From: Crambe crambe
Taxonomy: Eukaryota > Porifera > Demospongiae > Poecilosclerida > Crambeidae
Assembly: GCA_963924555.1 (NCBI GenBank)
Contig: OZ004583.1
Coordinates: 5,613,501-5,677,500, forward strand
Direction of reading: 5' to 3'
Length of the DNA: 64,000 bases
In this document: positions 40,237-51,191 of the stretch, in pieces
How positions within the stretch are numbered: the first letter of the stretch is position 1
Layout of the letters: every line of letters begins with the position of its first letter
Program-made: the position numbers and the translations under genes
Notes under the pieces: generated by a model
The model's input: the letters and a program-made list of their open reading frames with translations, nothing else
Told to the model about the DNA's origin: nothing
The model's database searches: none

Positions 40237-42254
40237 CTACATACATACATACATACATACATACATACATACATACATACATACATACATACAGGGTTTC
40301 ATCTGAAGCTTCCCCCCCCCCCCCCCCCCCCCCCCCCCAAGATACTGCCAAAAGAAAGACAAAGAATACTTCTAAGTAGTATATTTTAGGATCCAAGCAT
40401 TTTAAATACTTCTAAGTATCATTTTAGGATTTAAGCATTTTTGGCTTTGTGCTCTGTGCAGGAGGGGGCACATCCCCCCCCCCCCCTCACCGTGGCCTCA
40501 TGGCCACACGTTCCATGAGCTAATACACCCATGTTCACAGATCATTTTAGTAGGTAAAGGGTTGACAGCATTACAAATATTTACTCAGTTATTTCTTCTT
40601 GTAGATACTGATGATCATGCTGAAGTACTTGACTCCATTGAAAGTCTGTCTTCCAGTTGGAGATTGTTTTCCACAAAGCTGGGTCTCAAACATTCAGCAT
40701 TGGAGAGGATCGAAAGTGACTATCAAGGTGTTATGATGCGTCTCTCCCAAGCTCTAGTGGAGTGGCTCAAACTGAACTACGACCATGACAGGCATGGCAA
40801 GCCAAGTTGGAGGAGACTAGCAAAGGCTGTTAAACCCTTGGATTATGCACTCTTTGAAAAAATTGCCAATGAACATCAAAGTATGAGAGACTAACAAATT
40901 GTACTTATTTTTTGTGCACCATTAGGGTTTTGCCATCTTATTGCTTTATCACTACAGTCATTTGAAAGCCTTAAAACCAACATATCTGATGATCTTTGAA
41001 ATTACCGTATAGCACAAAATTTTCGTGGGTCAAATTTTCGTGGTTTTGATGTGTGAACCATATAAATTCCCAAAATCCACGAAAATTTTAACCCACGAAA
41101 AATTTGCGCTATACAGTAGTCAAGAATAATAAAAGTGGCTTATATACGCTTTGTAGCTGGTTCTCTTTCAACTGAAAATTAATGATGACCACTGTAGTTA
41201 TTCTCCATTATGGCAAGGTTTATCCTCTTAGTATGAGGCTAGGCAAGGGCATACATCGTTGAAATCAGGCTACAGCTACAGTGTATTACTACTTGTGGGG
41301 GGACAGTCACAGTTGTGCATATGATTTTATTAACTTGCATAGGTCGAACAGCCTCTGCCGCTATGCAGCAACCTGCTAAGCAGCTCTTGAAGGAGCCCAC
41401 TGCACGATATAAAGGTGATGCACAATGCTGTAATGGGTACAGTTTAGCAAAGGTTAGACTCTCCTATGAAAGACCCACCTGAGGTGCAGCTACAATGTCA
41501 TTTATGACTAGGTTACATTGCAGTAGCTAGTGAGCTATCCCATAGCAATAGTTACTGGAATTGGCTACAGTGGAATCTCTCATTTTGGATTCGATAGCTA
41601 CACCTTTTGTTGAAATCAGATTCGATTTCCATCTGTAAATGTTGAGTATGGCTACACATATTATGAGAAGTTCCACTGTACAGCTGGCATGGTACACCAC
41701 TTTTTAAAGTAATCAGTGCCCATCATTCAGTGAAGGAGATCAGGCCTGTAGCCAGCAGACAGCTCAACGAGCTTGAGCCCCCCCCCCCTCCTCCTCCTCC
41801 CTTTAATGGAAATAATTATCGCTTATCCTGTAGTCCCTTACATGAATTGATAACCAGTTCTCACACATTGAAATATCTTGCTAGTAATTATAATTAGTTA
41901 ATCTTCCTGAGCCATCCCTTTTCTAAAATCCTGGCTATAGGCCTGGAGAGGAAATTCAATGTACATTGTTATTGTCTTGATATTACAGATGTCCCCCTGG
42001 AATTGAAATCTCTTACTCCATTGTTGAAAAGTGTGATTCCTAAATACATGCAACTGGCACTGGCTTTGGGTCTCAAGACATCTACTGTGGCAACCATAGA
42101 AATGAACCACCCTAAACAGGCACAGAGAGTGCTGATAGAAATCCTCGATAGATGGCTGGCAAATTCAAGGAAATCTGATCTTTCTTGGGTGGTACTGGCC
42201 AATGCACTTTTGGAAATTGATGAAAAAGAACTAGCTTACACAATAGCAAAATAA
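38816..42254 (+). CDS. Death-SAM-Death-Death adaptor protein (449 aa)
   Basis: Nine exons agree in phase: 38816-39145, 39291-39389, 39452-39545, 39848-39954, 40011-40044, 40104-40175, 40605-40880, 41343-41414 and 41989-42254 (1350 bases). Domain order: a Death-fold domain at residues about 20-110 (ILQRWLQGQGKQPISWNTLV, then LADKIQ); a polar linker; a SAM-like helical domain about 147-212 (FDQLYHWLKSN, ISTAGIMILGLLQDK); a Death domain about 245-335 (WRLFSTKLGLKHSALERIE, VEWLK, SWRRLAKAV); and a last Death domain about 362-445 (LALALGLKTSTVATIE, WVVLANALLEI). There is no signal peptide, membrane segment or enzyme domain, so a cytoplasmic scaffold joining Death-fold partners in apoptosis or innate signalling is inferred. 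Start chosen as the first Met of exon 1. Confidence 0.8.
40187..40292. repeat. (CATA)n microsatellite
   Basis: About 105 bases of CATA tetranucleotides with one interruption, in intron 6 of the Death-domain gene. A poly-C run (40311-40338) follows. The long open frames here on both strands come from the repeat. Confidence 0.96.
41003..41118. mobile_element. 116-bp hairpin MITE
   Basis: The end taccgtatagc is inverted as gctatacagta, and internal segments such as 'aaaattttcgtgggt' pair across the centre. It is in intron 7 of the Death-domain gene. Confidence 0.85.
41566..41680. mobile_element. Small MITE with CAGTGGAA termini
   Basis: The inverted ends tacagtggaatctctca and gagaagttccactgta bound 115 bp in intron 8 of the Death-domain gene. 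Confidence 0.75.
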
Positions 42255-42339
42255 CTCCTTGCTTCCTACAATTGGTTTTTGTAACTTTTTTATGTTTGTC
42301 ATTACTTTGATGGGTACGGATGGTCCGATCTAGATCCGC

Positions 42340-42441
42340 AATTTAGTTAGGGCACGTGCGTTTGACACGTGGGTGGTGTAAAAAAAAAAGGCGGGACGAT
42401 TCTAATTCTATGGACGATTTGAGTTGCATTGTTATCTAGCT
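42340..42441 (+). promoter_or_regulatory. Probable promoter of the ESCO-like gene
   Basis: Two CACGTG E-boxes (42353-42358 and 42366-42371) lie 13 bp apart, about 75-90 bp before the start codon at 42442, in the short gap after the Death-domain gene stop. 'tttagttagg' occurs here and again at 42481. Function is inferred from position. Confidence 0.4.
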
Positions 42442-44995
42442 ATGGCTACAAAGAACAGTCACACAAGGTACGTACTCACCCTTTAGTTAGGGTACTCGTT
42501 TCTTATAAGTGTACGCATCTTTCCCCGTGTAGTTAACAGTGCTCCAAACAGCCTAGGCCTGACATGTGACTTCCGGTCAATTTTTCTGGTCCCAAACGAC
42601 TCCTTGAGCTGAGCTCTATTTGCATTCTACTATTGTAGTAGATGATGTCCTCCAACATTGAGCTCAGAAGTCTCAGTAGTTTCAGAAATATTGGAATCAG
42701 AATTACCTGCCCGCTTTAATGGACAGGCACCCGCTTTACCTTACTGAGACATACATATAATAGTTGATGGTGTCCTCATTCCACCTTCCCTTTCCTTCTT
42801 TGTTGTTATTTCATTTCACTGCTCACGTTTTTCAACAGGAAAAGAAAATCAGTTTCTTCTCCCCCACCATCCAAAAGGGAGCAACTCATTTTGGTAAGAC
42901 GTTTGCTCAATACAGATTCTCGATTGGGGGTGTGTTTGTTGGGTGTGTCATGAAGCCCCTTGGATGACTAATACTGTTAGGGGGTGTGTCCTATTCACTA
43001 GTTCTTATGTATAACTTATGAAGGGATGTGTCTGGTGGGTGTGTCTATAAGCTTATGAGGTAACCACTTGTAATGGTTAGCACTTAATTGTAAGCTTATT
43101 CTGCTTGCTTGAACTGTCTGCCTGTTATATTATGTCATAGTGATGACTTTGACTTATACCTACAGGACTTTGGGCAGAAGATGGGGGAAATCCGATGCAA
43201 GGAGTGCAATTTGCTTTATAATAATTTAAGCAAAGAAGACAGGAGATTGCATGCCCATCATCACAGGCAAATCAAGGGTGCTAAGTCGTTCGTAAGTTTC
43301 AGATTATAACTTTACTTCTGTTATGTGTTCCAGTCTTCCCCCACCTGTTAAAGAAACTTCAAAGAAAGTGGGCTGGGCTGGGTCTATGGCATTAATTTGA
43401 ATTATAATTATTCTCGTGAATATACTTAGCACCAAATTACAGCTAGTTTTCTGCAGGGCTTCAAAGATGTTAGACTAATTAAGGTATATGAAGATGGAGA
43501 AATCGTGTGTGTCAAGCCTACAGATTCAAAATCCCAAGTGCAAAGGGTGAGCTAACATGAGTGGTTACGGGCAGGCTAGACTAGTATTTGAAGTCTTGTT
43601 TGGTAATGGTCATCAGTGTCAAAAGCTCATTTTAATGAAAATAGGTAAATGGTCATCAATGTTTTGTCTATTGTTTAGGTTTCTGAAATTATTGGGGAGG
43701 AATCTTGGACTAATGTAAGTTACAGTCATCACTTTTTCATGTCACGGCTGTGGTTGGTAAAATAAACCAATTCAAAACCAGTTTTCCTTCTAAACCCTTT
43801 TGATGTACATGACTCCAATAGTTGACTGGATGGTATTTTCCTGTCCATCATGAGGAATACTGCAGAGTTCCATCGGGCATACCTTGTATACCACAGATTA
43901 TTCAATGCATCATAACCTTTGCGTTCCATGTTACGTAACCTAGGTTAGTTACATCCTCTTGGTTACCTAGGTATACTTGTATATTTCTAAAAAGAAAGTG
44001 ATTGGATATCTAATTGAGGTGAGTTTTTAATATTAATTTTTCTATTTGATGTGTAACTACGTAACCTGCTAAAATTTCCTCTTTAAAAGGGCTTTCTCTT
44101 TTGCCATGGATGCATGCATGTCCTGCAGGCTAAAATAATAGTATTCATCTAGGAGGGACTCCCCCTCTATTTGATGGAGATTGTTTATTTATTTGTTTTT
44201 GTTTCCCAGGACGATGATAAAGAATCCAATCACAGGTAAATAGTCCACCGGCTACGGTGATCCAATCATACTAACCAATTGCTGACCCACCTTAGAGAAA
44301 CCTACTCCAATTCTTCCTGAAACTATGCATTGCATAAGCCATACTTTTTGTTTTCTGAGGATAAAATATGCTTCCCTTCTGCCACTTTCCGTGGTCCATG
44401 TGACTTTGCTTGTAATTTTGATTAGCTCTGCTACACATGCCGTCCTTGAGTTGGTAAAGGGTAGATCAGCTAGCTCTCCTATTTTTCTATTTCTATATAA
44501 CATAACTACACCTTTTCTTTCTCTTCAGTGTGTGGGTCCAGAAAAAAGAAATAAAGGAAAGACTTCTTGAAGTATCCAGGTATGTGTAGTAGTAGTAGCT
44601 TCCGAAAAAAAAAATATATATATATATATATATTTCTGGGACTAGGGTTGTTCAATGTGACCTTAATAGCATAGAAAAGAAGCTTTTCTTTGGGGATCTG
44701 TCTATAGAGGTCAAAATCCAAAATCAATGGTACAATTACCAAGGTAGTTTCTAAATGCATGGCGGGCCACCCTGTGCTGTTTGGATACAGAACTTCAAAG
44801 AAAGTGGGCTGGGTTAATTATTAAGCACCCTGTTCATAAGTACAGCTAGGGAAGACTCTGGGTTTAAAGAGAGGTGGTCTCTTTAATTGATTAGTAATGT
44901 TTCACTGTGTCATTCATTGAAGCAGGGGTCATAGGGAAGCTTTACGAGTCTCGGAAATCTCCAATGACCCCACCAGACATCAGGAGATCCTATGA
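42442..44995 (+). CDS. ESCO1/2: ESCO/Eco1-like cohesin acetyltransferase, compact and divergent (175 aa)
   Basis: Nine exons in agreeing phase: 42442-42467, 42839-42893, 43166-43291, 43457-43546, 43679-43714, 43971-44018, 44210-44235, 44529-44579 and 44926-44995. A basic N-terminus leads to LILDFGQKMGEIRCKECNLL and RRLHAHHHRQIKGAK, the C2H2 zinc finger that opens the conserved half of ESCO proteins. The strands GFKDVRLIKVYEDGEIVCV, VSEIIGEESW and VYLYISKKKVIGYLIE then follow in the family order. ESCO enzymes acetylate cohesin SMC3 to establish sister-chromatid cohesion. The acetyl-CoA-binding segment is shortened and altered (VWVQKKEIKERLLEVSR), the usual long N-terminal tail is absent, and the end (ISNDPTRHQEIL) only loosely matches. 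Activity is uncertain; a pseudogene or alternative 3' exons are possible. Confidence 0.7.
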
Positions 44996-45000
44996 TACCA

Positions 45001-45265
45001 GTGACCAGACTTCTCCAGATACTAATGGATCATACACTTGCAGTTGTCGTGATGGGTTTACTTTGAATGCTGATGGCAGGATATGTGACGGTACAGCTAA
45101 TAATTATAGTTGTTGACTGAATTCATTACTATGTTCATACTGTAGATATTTGATGAGTGTGCCCTTGGAACTGATGGGTGTGCTCAGAATTGTCATAACA
45201 ACATTGGTTCTTACACATGCAGCTGCAATGCAGGCTACACCACCCTTAAGTCAGATTCATCTTTG
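45001..45265 (+). pseudogene. Broken EGF-like exons
   Basis: At about 45005-45090 a frame encodes DTNGSYTCSCRDGFTLNADG, followed by a gtacag donor. This is the C-terminal half of a calcium-binding EGF domain. At 45146-45240 a second EGF follows (CALGTDGC, NNIGSYTCSCNAGYT), but its DIDEC start carries one extra T that shifts the frame. The first fragment begins only a few bases after the ESCO-like stop. It looks like a relic of a fibrillin-type or receptor gene. Confidence 0.7.
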
Positions 45266-46435
45266 GGCTACTATATTACTCTGCAAGGGAAAACTTTTGG
45301 TGATTATGATGTTACTGTATCAACTGTTCTCTATTCTGTTTGTAAAATCTTTGAAATGTATGGTAAAGGGTAGACGCAGGTTGGGAGCCACTTGCACCCT
45401 TCATTCAAATTTTTATTCGCACTGCAGCTGTGTCATTCAGTGTTCCAGTTGTCATGTTTAACCCAATGTACTCTATTAAAGAGTACCTTTGATAAAAGCT
45501 GGGATATTTCTAGTGCCATGGTGTCAAACACATGACTTGCAGGGGTGTATCCACAGAATTTTGAGTGACCCGGTGTGCTTGTGTGTGGGATCACCATGCC
45601 CACTTTATCCTTCACCCACTTAACAGAAGGAGTCTCGATAAAGCTATGCTAACAGGATCATGATTCTTGAAGGTCATCAGTTCACTGTTTTTCCCCTCGT
45701 ACATGTATACAAATCAGTTTTAAGTGTGCCAGCTACTTTAAATTCTTACCATTTCGTGTACTTTGAATTGTCACTATGCTGTTCAATAATTTCAAGTTGG
45801 GATTGAGTCCAAGATTCTTTGCTATTTCCCAATGCTCAAGTCTAGTCATGCCTACAGTCATAATTATTAGTGGACTGTTATTTCCCTTTAATCTTGTGTT
45901 TACATTTATTTTTTGACTTGGTATATCATAATTAAAGGTTAGTAGCTGGAACTAACTGTTAATGGACTGACCCTATTGCTACCAGGCACACACTAGCTAC
46001 TGCACTTGACAATGTGTGACTAAATCATATGTATAGCTAAGCTGGGTGCTTTTTGTGGTTCCAAATAAAATTTCTGCCTTCAAATTAAACAGTTCTTTGT
46101 CAGTGGAACTATACAGAGCCTGAATACATGTTGCTAGACACCGTTTTTATTAAGTTAGAATTCTGTGTTGTATCGATGGGCACACAATTCATATATGTGA
46201 CGACCCCTTACCAAAATTATTATTATTATCTTTCTACTTGGGTACGTATGTGGTTGGTCCTTGAGAAAAAAATTATAGTGAATAAGCCATAAAGTGCCCA
46301 AGAATTAATTACTGTGTCTAGTTACTTTGACTGTCACTTTATTTACAACGTTCCAGTTCACAGATACAGAAGTAGTTATGGAAAGAACTTAGTTCAGTAT
46401 TAAATAATGGCTGTGTGCCACTTTGGTCTCATGAG
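45266..46435. other. Intergenic, no gene seen
   Basis: AT-rich sequence without convincing exons. 'gtcaaacacatgacttgcaggggtgt' type repeat phrases are present. Confidence 0.4.
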
Positions 46436-47077
46436 TTAAACACTACTGACATTCATATCAGAAGACTCTGAAAAAGAAGAGCTTGAGTTGTCATTAGATG
46501 GAGAAACACTTGCACTTTGACTCACATGAGCTGGATCATCCTCTACCTCGTAAGGTGGTGGTGACCCCCTATTGCTAGCAAAGCTCTCACTTTCTATTTC
46601 ATTTATCATCGGCAACAATGGAAAATTCTCACTTTGCTGACCTCTACGATCATCTGATAGGTCTATTTCTAATCGACAGTCTCTGCTTTCTTTTTGATGA
46701 CGCAGTGTATCCATGGCTGTGGCATAGGAAGGTGGAGATTCCAGTGCCAATACCCCTCGCTCCAAGTGCAGGTTTTGCCGAATATCAAACTCCGTCGTAT
46801 TTTCAAATCTCACGCTGAACTCGCAGTCTCTGTGGCGTATGAGAGTCGATGATCGAGTGGTGCTCCCTCCCACTCCCCTCTGTGGCGTCATCAAGCGGAG
46901 GATTCTGAAGGGTCTCGTGGCGCGATCGTGGACTGGACACAAGCTTCTGGACCGATTGATTCCATCAGGGCAGCAGCATGTGCACCTGTATGAGGCCATA
47001 GAAAAAATCCCAACCACCACGCAGAATAGGCAAGGGACAAATATAACTAAACTTACAACTTCTTCGTAATTAGTCAT
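46436..47077 (-). CDS. Single-pass membrane protein with PPxY motifs (213 aa)
   Basis: One minus-strand exon starts MTNYEEVVSLVIFVPCLFCV, giving a membrane segment at residues about 8-30. A Cys cluster (YRCTCCCPDG) that may be palmitoylated and a 180-residue cytoplasmic tail follow. The tail has SPPSY and SPPPY motifs, which bind WW domains such as those of NEDD4-family ubiquitin ligases, and a Ser-rich end. An acceptor-like ctttag lies just before the start, so upstream exons may add an ectodomain. The gene is divergent with 47737-48791, which has the same architecture but little sequence likeness. It may be a WW-ligase adaptor; this is inference. Confidence 0.65.
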   Translation of the reverse strand: MTNYEEVVSLVIFVPCLFCVVVGIFSMASYRCTCCCPDGINRSRSLCPVHDRATRPFRILRLMTPQRGVGGSTTRSSTLIRHRDCEFSVRFENTTEFDIRQNLHLERGVLALESPPSYATAMDTLRHQKESRDCRLEIDLSDDRRGQQSENFPLLPMINEIESESFASNRGSPPPYEVEDDPAHVSQSASVSPSNDNSSSSFSESSDMNVSSV

Positions 47078-47516
47078 ACTAAAGCCTATGGCTAGCTAAT
47101 CTAGTCTTGAAAGAAAGAAAAAAAAATTTTCCCTCATAATACTTGCCTTTGATACAATAGCTAACAGTATTAAGCTTAATAGCTAAGCTATTCACCATCC
47201 ATTGGGACTTAAAACATCTCAAATGCTTCCTCTATTGTACTCCAGTGTGTGGAAATGTGCGATATCTGTGTGGTTGAATAAAGCCTCTATAGGCAGCAGA
47301 CAACTTTAAAACAGCCAGCCAGCCATCCATGCATGGTGTTATGTATTATACCTTTTATGGAATGTGGTATAAACACGAGGTTTCCTTGGCCCCATTCAGT
47401 TGTGACAATGTGTTCTATGTACTGGAACATGAGAGCTCACAGTGTCCCATCAATGCTCCTGGACATGCATAATTATAGTAGTTGTACAGAGCTCAATCTG
47501 TCTTCTTGCATTCCAG
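47078..47516. other. Gap between the two divergent PPxY genes
   Basis: Probable shared regulatory region. A coherent but unassigned frame at 47339-47473 (SLAPFSCDNVFYVLEHESS) could be an ectodomain exon of the plus-strand gene; no fitting donor was found. Confidence 0.3.
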
Positions 47517-48791
47517 GAGTGTTCGTTCCATCTATCACAATGTTAGCGCTTTTAAGATGCGATCCAGAATTGAATTTATGTGTAAAACTTTTCCTATTCC
47601 CGCAAGTTATTCCTACGTGTATGTAATTCTGTTTATTGCACCATTCGTTGATTGGAGAATAAAGTAATCAAGAGATTAGTGGCTAGGTCTGTATCATCGT
47701 GATTATAATAATTAGCTAGCTTTAATAATCTTACAGAAAGTGAAAAATATGGGGGATAGAAGTCCAGAGTTCATGCTGGATACTAGTATCGTAGTGCCCA
47801 TTGCCATAGCTGGAGCTATAACCATTGCTGTTATATTTACTCTGATCTGTTGTCGACGGATCTCATCGCTTCTAGAGTTTCGTAGAACGGGAAATAGACG
47901 CACAAGTTCCCTCGATAGCAACAATGAACCTGTGTATCATAATTCAACAGTTAATACAGGAAGGAGAGCAACAGGTAGTAGTAATACTGCTGGCGGTGCT
48001 GGAGGAGTGCATCACCAGGTTCTACCTTGGATCATGGGACAGGGGTATTATCAGAGAAATGGTAATAGTTCTGCAGTTGGTCAGAGACAGGATTATCTAC
48101 CACCTACAGTCCCACACAGAGCTAACTACAACAGCACTCAGGTAGATATTCATTACATAGTCAGCCATCATAGTGTGCATACTATGCATATAGACCTAGC
48201 TAATAGCACAATTATTTCCAGGATACTTTATTAGAGTCCATTTCAAGTACCTCACAGTTTCTAATCTACCCTACTAGCTAGCTAGCTGTTATGCTGTTAT
48301 AATGTGACAATCCCAGGTAGAAACCTAATTAGAATTGTCCTGCAGTTTAATATTGAGAGCTAATTTGAAAGTAGCCAAAAATATATATATTTAGATTTGT
48401 ATCTGGGAGTGTCCAGAAACACATTATCTAATAAAGATATTTTTGTTCTTGGACAATTATACACCCTTAATTGGTAATGCAATGTTTCTTCCACTATGAA
48501 CTCGTGAAGACCACAGCACAGCATGGGGCAACTTCCACTCTCACTCAAGAAACCCACGAGTTATCCAGTGGTCCCACCCCTTCCGCCCCACTTCAATATA
48601 TCACAGATGCTCCGCCCCCTTACTCTGACATCGTAAACAACAGAGCAGGAGTTGCAACAGTGCCCATCACAGCTGCTAGAAGCAATCCCAGCAGAAACAC
48701 TAACAACACAGCCAGTAATCAAACAACACAGTATAATCCTCAGCATGTTACAAGTGATTTGCCACCTCCTTATACTGATCCTACTCATTGA
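47517..48791 (+). CDS. Single-pass membrane protein with PPPY motifs, partner gene (5' end uncertain)
   Basis: Exons 47737-48141 and 48522-48791 join in phase 0. An exon at 47517-47622 (strong pyrimidine tract before cag, phase 0 at its end) probably precedes them. From the Met at 47749 the product is 220 aa: a short N-terminus, a membrane segment (VVPIAIAGAITIAVIFTLIC) and a tail ending with APPPYSD and LPPPYTD. PPPY motifs bind WW domains. Tyr-rich and Ser/Asn-rich stretches suggest a flexible cytoplasmic tail. The exact start and any ectodomain are unresolved. Confidence 0.6.
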
Positions 48792-50057
48792 ATGGATGAA
48801 TCAAAACCATTGTTGCATAATACAATATGATAGGATGATGATAATAATAGTTGTTTTATACATTGGCTGGAAAATAAATATGATCGCAAAATTTTTGTGA
48901 ATGTTATAGCTGTTAAACCAGCTACGTATATTATATATACCATGCAGTTTAATACACCTGGATGGATGACAGTGCATTGTTACAGATAGCTAGCTAATAG
49001 GAATAAATACATTTCTTTAACTAGCTACAGTGTAGCGACAATTATTGCATGATGAGTGCGCAATGAACAGCCCAACAGTTGCTATAGCTATACATAATTA
49101 TTATTTTAATAGGGAGGCTGGCTGAGAGCATACTTGGACCAGTAAAAGGTGTCAATCTTAATTAAAGAGGTGTCCTTATTAATCCATAATAGTTCTATAC
49201 AATTATGGAATAAGGATTCTAAGCAAGAACTACACAGCTGATACGTACATGTATTCCATCAATTGAGGCCAACAGCTAGCACATCCAGCCATGCTAATAG
49301 CTATAGTCATGAGATACATGCAAATTGATAGTACAGGCACTCAGTCAAGTATACTGAAGGATGCTCTTTACCCCCACCCAACAATACAGAATATGCCTAC
49401 TCTAGGGAAATAATTATTTCTTGAGTGTGCCTACACTTGAATAGGGACAATAATTAGATACCACCTCTTGCATGCAGTAGCTATAGATCTACTTACATCC
49501 ATAATGTGACAATATATAATGTTTCTGCCTTTATTCTTCCAATTTCACTATAGAAGAACCATTATCAGCCATTGCTCAGAAAACATAAACTTGTGTATGA
49601 AGTACAGTACCCATTGAAATTAAGTAGCTAGTACTCATCGTTACCAACAGAAGTAGCTATTTTCTCTCTTGCAGTGGTACTTGAGGAGGTATTTTAAAAC
49701 TATAATTTACTTGATACCCTTGGAAGGCTTATACCTGATTGCTACTTTTTGTTATTGGAAATCAGCATATAAATGTACCTCGTCCTCAGGCCCCTCTGGT
49801 CTCGAGGCTAAGATAAACAATAACAGCACTTGTGATTTTATTTCACACTCGAGCACGCACCATTGACATTATGTAAGCAATAAAATGTTTCATTGGTCCC
49901 GCAGAAAAACTGTGTGCATGTGGGGCTAGCTAGCTACGCCAGACTAGATCAATTATTTGCTGGCTAGCATTCAGTTGCAAGGTCTCTCGAGCTTATCTCT
50001 GTGGCTCTGACTGGGATAGTTGGATAGGCTGTGACTACAGACAGTGACATAATAATC
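48792..50057. other. Intergenic, upstream of the first collagen-C4-like gene
   Basis: AT-rich; no supported exon. The open frame 49669-49866 has no domain or splice context. Confidence 0.4.
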
Positions 50058-51191
50058 ATGAGCCAAGAAGATAATGTAATATATGCTGAAGTCAATGAAA
50101 TCAGCGAAGGAAATTTCCAGCTTCAAGAGAACAGGTGCTATCAAACCACAAGGTGTGATTCTGATGTTAAGAATGAAGAGATCATTCAAAGTAGAAGCCA
50201 GAATAGGCTTTGTGTTTTGGCTCTTGCATTTCTAATCATTTTGCTGATTTCCATAGTGATTGCAGGCTTTGCAGTTGCTTTTGTCAAAATTACAAACTTA
50301 AAGTCTGAAATAACCAATTTACCATCAGTTCCTGCTCTAGAAATGAGAATTTCAATATTGAATGATCAATATAAACTCATTGAACGAACACTAAACACTT
50401 CGAGTGATACGTTACAAGAACTGAGTCGAAACTATTCAGAGCTGGAAAATAATACCATGGCAGCTAATAACGCTCTAGAAAAGAGAATTTCAATATTGAA
50501 TGATCACATTGAACGAATGCTGAACACTTCAAGTGACATGTTAAAAGAGCTGAGTCAAAACTATTCTGCACTGGAAAATAGAACCGTGCTAGCTCTAGAA
50601 ATTAAAATTTCAATATTGAATGATCAATACAAACTCACTGAACGAATACTGAACATTTCACTCGTATACACCAGATGGGGGGAGTCGACATGTCGCTCAG
50701 GAGTAAATCGAGTGTATGCTGGTAGGACTGGATCAAGTCATTATACACATAGTGGAGGTGGTGCCAACTACATATGTATGCCAAATGACCCAGAATACAG
50801 CTCATACTTTCCTGGAGTGCAAGGACATAGTTATGTATACGGAACAGAATATCAATTTCCACTTACACCTGAACGTAACCAACACAATGTTCCATGTGCA
50901 GTTTGCGATGTTCCCAACAAGTCAAGAGTGCTCATGATTCCAGCAAAGCTAACCTGTCCCAGTGGCTGGACAAGAGAGTACTATGGCTATCTCATGTCTG
51001 AACATCTTAATTTTAGTGGACGTACTATGTATACTTGTGTGGACGTCATCATAGAGTCTGTACCTGGAAGTCAAATGGACACAGTCACTGCTGGAGGGCA
51101 TTTTTATCACGTAGAAGCTCATTGTAATGGCGTGGCCTGTCCTCCTTATAACAACTACAAAGAACTCACTTGTGTGGTGTGCAGTAAATAA
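50058..51191 (+). CDS. Type II membrane protein, coiled-coil stalk and collagen-C4-like head, copy 1 (377 aa)
   Basis: Single exon. The Met at 50058 matches the paralogue start (MSQEDNVIYAEVNEIS versus MSKVDTDLYVEVNEIS). A 55-residue cytoplasmic part with YAEV precedes a membrane segment (LALAFLIILLISIVIAGFA). The stalk holds three coiled-coil repeats of RISILNDQYKLIER and SSDxLxELSxNYSxLEN with many glycosylation sites. The head begins VYTRWGESTCRSG and contains GGGANYICMPNDPEY, VLMIPAKLTCPSGWTREYYG, FYHVEAHCNG and LTCVVCSK, a Cys-rich domain like the non-helical end of sponge short-chain collagen C4. No Gly-X-Y helix is present. A trimeric surface or matrix-linked protein is inferred. The stop lies inside an AATAAA. 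Confidence 0.82.
   Translation: MSQEDNVIYAEVNEISEGNFQLQENRCYQTTRCDSDVKNEEIIQSRSQNRLCVLALAFLIILLISIVIAGFAVAFVKITNLKSEITNLPSVPALEMRISILNDQYKLIERTLNTSSDTLQELSRNYSELENNTMAANNALEKRISILNDHIERMLNTSSDMLKELSQNYSALENRTVLALEIKISILNDQYKLTERILNISLVYTRWGESTCRSGVNRVYAGRTGSSHYTHSGGGANYICMPNDPEYSSYFPGVQGHSYVYGTEYQFPLTPERNQHNVPCAVCDVPNKSRVLMIPAKLTCPSGWTREYYGYLMSEHLNFSGRTMYTCVDVIIESVPGSQMDTVTAGGHFYHVEAHCNGVACPPYNNYKELTCVVCSK

Noticed and set aside
40109-40396. Repetitive frames of THIY/MYVC type on both strands
   Set aside because: They come from the (CATA)n microsatellite and poly-C run. Only the short exon 40104-40175 is supported here.
43109-43309. ESCO zinc-finger exon starting at 43141
   Set aside because: That acceptor would begin with an in-frame TGA. 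The acceptor tacag at 43161-43165 gives the correct phase and the expected LDFGQK junction.
49669-49866. 65-codon frame upstream of the C4-head genes
   Set aside because: No recognisable feature, no paralogue upstream of copies 2 or 3, and no splice signals.
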